This document shows positions 58,027-64,000 of a stretch of 64,000 nucleotides of DNA, piece by piece. Origin of the DNA: Xiphydria camelus (lineage: Eukaryota > Arthropoda > Insecta > Hymenoptera > Xiphydriidae). Under the pieces are notes generated by a model. It was not told the DNA's origin. It saw nothing but the letters and a program-made list of their open reading frames with translations, and made no database searches. The stretch is taken from positions 22,487,934-22,551,933 of the forward strand of contig OY783197.1 in NCBI GenBank assembly GCA_963678675.1, read 5' to 3'. Made by a program: the position numbers and the translations under genes. Position 1 is the first letter of the stretch. Every line of letters starts with the position of its first letter.

Positions 58027-59139
58027 GTTTTCACAGGGAGAATTTCCAGACTCTCCGGTCGCTCAGTGATGGAGCGTGGAATCGGGACGAACTGCACCCC
58101 CTTCCCAGCGACGGGGAAGACTCGGAGGGTGGCGCGAACTGTATCGGACGCGAGGGTGATGCCGGCGTAAACAGCTAACGCGGTCGCGCGTCGGATGTCA
58201 CATTTTCGTACACGTTTTATGCATTGTATTCCGGCGAGCACCGGAGAACAGGGGTGCGCGCGCGCGCTGGAAGAAGAAGAACTTCCAGCAGTGATATCTT
58301 CCGTGCCTCTCTCAACCCCCATGCATTATTCATAGCGGATTATGACTGATATCCTCCACGTGCGGAATTTTTAGTCCACTTTGCTTTCGACTCACGACGC
58401 CGACCCCACCCCGGTAGCGGCGCGGTCGAGCGGGAAAACGAAGGTTCTGACCACGCTGACCGCGCGACTCACTTCGAATCCTCGTTAACTGGTGCGTGAA
58501 TCGACCCCAGAACCGCAAAGGGACCGGCGAAATTGCTGGGCTTTTGATGAAATAGAAGCGCGCGGTGATCGGGAAATACTTACATATTCAACTTTCCATA
58601 TTTTCCGAAGGGTAAATCTAAAGGGTAGGTGTGAGGTAATGTTAGGAAATGAAAACCAAACTTTTAGTCTAACTTTGTGGGAAGCTAATTTTCTCATTTT
58701 CCACTTCATAATATCTTTTTAAATAGGGAAGAGGCGAACAAAACGGGGTACCCCTCTCATCTTTTATATTATTACTGCTATTTTTGTGAAATCGCATGCG
58801 CCTCAAGTAAATAGATCGACCTGTCAACTGAAATACGTACGAGAGCAATGGTAGTCGAAGAACTTACAAACTCTATGTTCGCGTATTACGTGAAATATCG
58901 TGCTACAATATCGCAGGACCTTTGATGTGAAGTAATTATGCTATGTTTGTTTTAACTACGATGTCATAGTTACTATAAGAAAGTAGGTTAAAACGGTCAG
59001 TTAGGAAGTAACTTATCTGATGGCACTTCTTCTGAGATACTGATGTCTCCTTTGCTGCTCTTTGTGCACAAGCAACCAGAGAAAAATAGCGCTGCTTCCG
59101 TTCACTATCTTGATTATTCGAAGAAAATCCAAACGATTA
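58023..59139. other. No gene recognised
   Basis: CpG-rich to 58500, then AT-rich; only short contradictory frames. Confidence 0.45.
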
Positions 59140-59345
59140 TCAAACTATCTGTCAGAACGTCTGTCACATTCACCACTATTGAGCTGACCGATGTTTTTCG
59201 GACTGAAACGTCTATTTGGTTTGTGTCTGGAATATTTGGTTCGTGTCTGGGTTGTCGGAATTTTAGGGAACCATCTTGGATCCGATAGCGCCTACCGATA
59301 TGCAATGTGCTACGCTGGCGTGTATTCCCTGGGACGGGTTGTATA
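59140..59345. repeat. fam-N copy, diverged
   Basis: TTGAGCTGACCGATGTTTTT and ACGTCTATTTGGTT match 56270-56330; right side TGGCGTGTATT also shared. Confidence 0.55.
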
Positions 59346-60261
59346 ACCCCATTCTGATCTACCCGGAGGGAAAACGGAGTAATATGCAGATTTTTAATTT
59401 ATACCTGTTTTTACTGCATGTATGCTTTTTTAGTAATATTTCGTACTAGTATTATAAAACTAAATGTATGACTATTATGTAATTTTGAGATAAATGTATA
59501 TAATTCCTCAAAAAATGTCTTCATTTATGGCCTACTAAACCTTAAGTAGGTACCCCGTTTTGCCCGTATTTCTCCTACTTTCCACACCTGTATGAAAGAA
59601 TTGGTAAAAGCAGCTTTATTGCGATGAAAAGAAAGAAACACGATTCGAATCTTCTTCCATTCTCATTGGAACGATGCGGTTGGCACGTAACGTATAGACG
59701 CAGGTGCACTAACGTAGATGCAGCGGCGGGTATGAATTATCGAAAAGAACGACCTTTCCTCCGGGCCGACTTTTTGACTAATAGCGCAGGCATATACGAG
59801 GAATCGCACGCGATACTTCCCGCCGCGAAAGATCTCTGCGAACCTACGGAAAAGTACCGACTGAGTGCGTGCTTCGAGAGAGAGCTCGGCTTTATTACCT
59901 CGAAAGGAGATGAATGGAGGCTGCGATACGATTGTAAAATCGCTCAATTTCGATGCAGCACGCGCCGAGCACGTATCGACGTACGTACTTACCGTGAATG
60001 CGCACCCCCGTACAAGGTATACCTGATACACGCGTACGCAGCGTGACTTATAGTGGAAAACTGCCGTCCACTTTCGATTCGCTCTTCCTCTATTCATTGT
60101 AATTCCTCTTTTTTGCAGAGTGAACGAGTTTTTCCGCACGCCGGATACGATATACCGATCTTGCCAACAGTACAATCAGGTTGATACTGTACTAATCCAC
60201 TCTTGAATTTCATAACTTTGCAAATATCGGATTGTTTCAATCTTATTAATGGTCCGATATG
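59346..60261. other. No gene recognised
   Basis: Overlapping frames of 140 (plus, 59624-60046) and 170 codons (minus, 59663-60175) contradict each other. Neither has a motif. Confidence 0.45.
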
Positions 60262-60500
60262 TTCGAAAATATAATTATTCTCTGTGTTATAAGCGCATTT
60301 CTCTCTACAACGCTATGACGTTATCGAAACTCAAGAGAGATGGTCTTATGTCAAGCAGCGAGTCCGAGAGAGACAGGCTTACAACACGATAACGTAGCCG
60401 CATTTCAAAATATTGTTCTTCGTCTCAAATAAAGCCGAAAATGGAAAATGAAGAACACGGGGTGGACAATTTTCTCTAAATTTTTCGTACCAGCAATAAA
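60262..60500. repeat. fam-L dispersed repeat
   Basis: AGAGAGATGGTCTTATGTCA and ACACGGGGTGGACAATTTT blocks match 1-175 and 13865-14035. Confidence 0.6.
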
Positions 60501-60743
60501 ACAAAATGTATAAGAAAACCGAATTCCTATATGTACTGAAACAAATTTGCTTCATTCAACTATCGGTAAGGTTGAATACGGTGAACCTCACTTCAAGTAG
60601 ATATTCACTTCTTTCAGCTTCAAATTGATCGCCTCACCTTCGTGTATTTTTCCTTACAGTCGTTTGCTACTGAAAAAATTACACCGTGCGGCTCGCCGTA
60701 ATCGACCTCGCCGATGGTTGAATGAAGAACATTTATTTTTCAA

Positions 60744-61009
60744 TATCGTCGGCTTCACATGAAAAGTGCATAAGTCCAAAATGACTGTTTTTTCACAGTA
60801 GATTAAAGAAACTGTTTAAAATGAGTGTCTCTTATTCTAAGAAGTTCAGAAGCTATACATGGGATTATCAAACAAAAGTTCAAACTTTTAGATAAACAAC
60901 TTGACAATAAAATACTTCCAAAAACCAGTTTAATTTGCAAGATGGCTTGTTTCTTACATAATCGACAGTCATTTTGGACTTATGCACTTTTCATATGAAG
61001 TCGACGATA
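60744..61009. mobile_element. fam-M fold-back MITE, 266 bp
   Basis: TATCGTCGGCTTCACATG pairs with CATATGAAGTCGACGATA; the match extends through AAAAGTGCATAAGTCCAAAA and TGACTGT, about 45 bp with few differences. Confidence 0.8.
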
Positions 61010-62383
61010 TGTAGGCTCGAATACGCGATAGATCATTTCGCCGCTAAAATACGAGAGCTGTCGATTTATACCTATGAGTAGCGGAAACGCAGGGAATCTC
61101 GTTACGAAGAATATTCTCGCCTCGTTGTCCGTGTACACGCATTTCGTTTCCTCCTCCCATTGTTCTCCGCACTTTCGAGGGTGCTTTCGCCAGAGCATTT
61201 ATGGTTTTCACCGCTCCAGTTTCGCATACGCTCGCTTTGCATCGCTTTCTCGTACATTTACCTTGCTTCCTGCGAGGAACAAGTGTACCACACTACCGAA
61301 CACCGAGTAGCCCCTAAATTCGAGAGACTCGCGCGGCGCTGCACGTATCGCCTCACGGCGCATTGCAACTGGCAGGCTCTCACACCCGCGCTCCTTGCGC
61401 GGAACCCCTCCATCCCTTCATGCTAAACTGGTCGTTGGAGGGTGCTTGCACGATGTCCTCCGGTGGCTCATTCGTTATTCCCCGAGCGACTAGTCGAGGA
61501 GTGGCTTTCCCCAGCGAGGGACAAGAACGAGAGTAACGAGGTCACTTCGTTCAACGAGGTTTGCACATCTTCCACGTCATGTTTTGCGCGGGCAATTGGC
61601 ATTAAAGGCGTTAAACGAATTAAGTTCCTTCAGAGAATTTCAATTTCGATAACGTTATCACCGGGAGGAGAAATTGCGAGCGCCGCCCGCGCCGTAGCTC
61701 TGTTTCAACTTTTGCAAGGGAAAAAGATGACCGCTCCGCCACCGAGAGTCATCCACTTAATTCCAGACCGACTGGATTAAACGGTCCCTCCCCCGCAGCG
61801 AGTACCTTCCGAGGTTTTGCTAATCCCGACCTTAATTGGCGGGTTTAGATCGCGGAGTCTTCTTCCCGTGACGTAACGAATTCTCCCCCGCCCTCTTTCT
61901 CGCTCCCCTTCTCGTATAACCACCTCCTTTTTCCTCCCCTCCTCGTCTCCTCGTTTCCGCGAACCGGCCCACGTGGCGGGGAACGGTAATTCGCGAGCAA
62001 TTCAAGCCGCTCCGCGCGAGACTCCTCTCAGGTTTAGGATAATGCAGCGGTCGGACGAGAGAGGCGGAGGTTAACCAGAGTTCCGCGGTCGGACGGCGAA
62101 CGCGTGCGGCTACGACGTCGTATAGAGCGTCCCGGCGGCGGTCGGGGTAACCGTGGCTGCGTGACCGGCGTATCCAAGCGGCCGCGACGAGGGATGACGT
62201 TACGATTCCGTGTGGACACACCCTGCGGAACTCGTGGCACCGAGAGAGTCAATCGCGCCGGTACGCGAGGTAAATCGGAAGGAGGGCATTCTTTCGAGAC
62301 AGGGGTTGCGCGGTCCGACGTTGACTCGATGAAAAATTGGACCGAAATGAAGGAGGGTCGAATGATTTTTCGCGATTCGTTTG
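61010..62383. other. No gene recognised; CpG-rich at 61850-62330
   Basis: Frames of 88-129 codons on both strands, Arg/Ser/Pro-rich, no motif. Confidence 0.5.
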
Positions 62384-62842
62384 CACTGAGAAAAATGACT
62401 CGGTCCAAATGACAAAACGCATCTGGTTAAACGAAATACTATTTATTTCAACGAAATATTTAGTTATTCTAACTACTTGTCCAGTTATTCTAACTAGAAA
62501 ATGGTCGGTTTAAACAAACTGATGAAGGATCCACATTTGATAAAGCGATTTGGTCACACGGGAAAAAATAAATCGCAGGAATTACAAAGTTTGTAGTAAA
62601 TTTCGGGACGAGGCCAATTTATTGTTACGATAATTACAATTTTAGTAAAAATTACAGCAACGCTTGCAACTTCTACAAGTTTTATTACATTGTAATTTTT
62701 ACTAAAATTGTAGTTATCGTGACAATAAATTGGCTCAGTCCGAGAATTTACCACAAACTTTGTAAATACTGTACTACGATTTTTTTTTCCGTGTGTTATC
62801 TCCAAAATTTCGGTTCAATTGACCAGGTTATTTTTCTCGGTG
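62384..62842. mobile_element. fam-I MITE interrupted by fam-J
   Basis: CACTGAGAAAAATGACT to AGGTTATTTTTCTCGGTG, TA after the right end. Interior matches 8010-8265 on both sides of the insertion at 62555-62795. Confidence 0.8.
62555..62795. mobile_element. fam-J fold-back MITE, nested
   Basis: CACACGGGAAAAAA pairs with TTTTTTTTCCGTGTG. Arms share ATTTATTGTTACGATAA and TTTTAGTAAAAATTACA. Uninterrupted version of 23137-23590. Confidence 0.8.
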
Positions 62843-63352
62843 TAGACTCGAAGAAAGTGGAGCTAATGGTTCAATGGTTATTCTTCCTCAACGTACGTAC
62901 GACCGAGACTTATACTCACGAATTAATCAGCAACGCGATTAATTAATTATTCCCCAAACGGTATAGCCCCGGAGGGTTGGGAACCTCTCCGTCTGCCGCA
63001 CAGATAAGCGCGAAACAGGGTAGGCGCACCGGAGGGGCGGTGTATTCACAGTCGCACGGGCAAGGGTTAATGCATGCATCGCTGCCGCTTGGAATAGCGT
63101 GTTTTGCCGCAGCGAGCTTCGCGCGCGGAGGGTCAGACGGTGAGCGAAGCCGGGGAAGCCCCGCAATGACACGCTTAGTTAAGTCGACATCCACCTATAT
63201 AAAGCATTATAGGGACGCGTCAGTTAGTTCGCTGCGTATATGAAGCGACGCTTTTCCGTCTGCGGAGGTGCAACGCGAATCACGGAAGTGCAAGAAATTT
63301 CGCCCGACGCCGAGAGGATGGAATAAGGGAGCGCAACTGGAGGAAATGTCGA
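62843..63352. other. No gene recognised
   Basis: GC-rich at 62960-63180, short contradictory frames. Confidence 0.4.
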
Positions 63353-63757
63353 CACGGAGAAAAGTTTGTAGTAACCATTCTCATAATCTATGTGGTAAGA
63401 TTGAATTATTGCGGTATATATATGCACTGAAAAAAAAATGTTTTATCGAAGAAAATGTGTTTTTGAATAGTCCTAAGAGCAGATTTATTCAGTTATAATG
63501 AATATCGATTGAACGTATATAGATATTGTTGATTTAATTGAATATTATATGGATCAAATCGGTATTCATTAAAATCGAATAAATGTGTTCTTAGGAATAT
63601 TCAAAAATATCTTTATTTCGATCAATCAAATTTGTTTACAGTGTTACGTTCAGTACCACAAATGTGTGGATATTTACGGTACTGAAAATCATATGCAGCA
63701 ATAATTAAATCTTACCACATGGATCTTGAGAATGATTATCACAAACTTTTCTCCATG
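63353..63757. mobile_element. Fold-back MITE interrupted by another
   Basis: CACGGAGAAAAGTTTGTA pairs with CACAAACTTTTCTCCATG. Arms share ATCATTCTCA-like and TGTGGTAAGATT blocks. Nested element at 63425-63643. Confidence 0.75.
63425..63643. mobile_element. Nested MITE with CACTGA ends
   Basis: CACTGAAAAAAAAATG to AAATTTGTTTACAGTG. Arms share CCTAAGA.CA.ATTTATTC and TGAATA-type blocks. Confidence 0.65.
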
Positions 63758-63766
63758 TACATATAG

Positions 63767-63981
63767 TTGAATATGAACCTATAATGGAAAAATTTATTTC
63801 AGATGAATAGGAATTTATTCACATTGAACAAAAGTCCATCTGAATTAAATAAACATTCTACTAAGCTCGTACTCGATTAAAAACACATGCAAAACATTTA
63901 CTTAATTCAAATAGACTTTCGTTCGATGTGAATAAATTCCTATTCATCTCAAATACATTTTTCTATCAGGTTCGTATTCGA
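63767..63981. mobile_element. Fold-back MITE at the right edge
   Basis: TTGAATATGAACCT pairs with AGGTTCGTATTCGAC; inner arms share AGATGAATAGGAATTTATTC, nearly identical over about 55 bp. It abuts the preceding MITE. Confidence 0.7.
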
Positions 63982-64000
63982 CCTTCTTCCCTCAGTGCGG

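Noticed and set aside
59663..60175. 170-codon minus-strand frame overlapping a 140-codon plus-strand frame
   Set aside because: The two contradict each other and neither shows a family motif.

Overview
The window looks like insect nuclear DNA, probably hymenopteran and quite possibly an ant. That placement is inference from the AT-rich intergenic texture with CpG-rich patches, very dense TA-targeted MITEs, an intron-bearing transposon gene with an intact single-exon transposase, and the absence of any bacterial gene organisation. I see no tRNA, rRNA, CRISPR array or operon. Most long open frames are chance frames in CpG-rich patches.

The one confidently coding locus is a 5.8-kb DNA transposon at 23806-29580, on the minus strand. 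It has 22-bp terminal inverted repeats beginning CCCAGG, a TA duplicated on each side, and dense ACGTCA/ACGTGA subterminal repeats at both ends. It carries two genes: an intact 696-residue transposase with CACTA/EnSpm (TNP2-like) motifs, and upstream a spliced accessory gene resembling DUF4806-type proteins. The accessory gene ends TAA, one codon later comes the transposase ATG, and the two frames are the same. The accessory gene has at least one frameshift, so this copy keeps its transposase but has probably lost its partner.

The rest is a mosaic of short non-autonomous elements that insert into each other. The labels used are local to this annotation. TA-target families share ends of the type CACYGAGAAA (fam-I, fam-D, fam-K and others) or CACGGA (fam-B, fam-J), or have CATTG/CACTTT ends (fam-A). 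fam-F (about 200 bp) duplicates GTAC. There are three TTAA-type families with CCC ends (17862-18363, 22266-22355, and a degenerate pair at 6522-6945 and 12373-12866). fam-E is about 740 bp with TAGTAG ends. fam-G, fam-H and fam-M are fold-backs, and fam-L and fam-N are dispersed repeats. Several empty sites can be read inside the window because another copy of the host repeat is uninterrupted.

Host coding sequence is scarce. The best candidate is a plus-strand gene 3' end near 15.2-16.5 kb, where two tandem segments encode nearly the same C-terminus (pattern EL.VVRLP..V.SA, then stop). Two weaker minus-strand candidate exons lie at 46749-46949 and 54560-54923. CpG-rich low-AT blocks (notably 29990-34900) could be promoter-proximal DNA of genes outside the window, but no transcript can be assigned from sequence alone.
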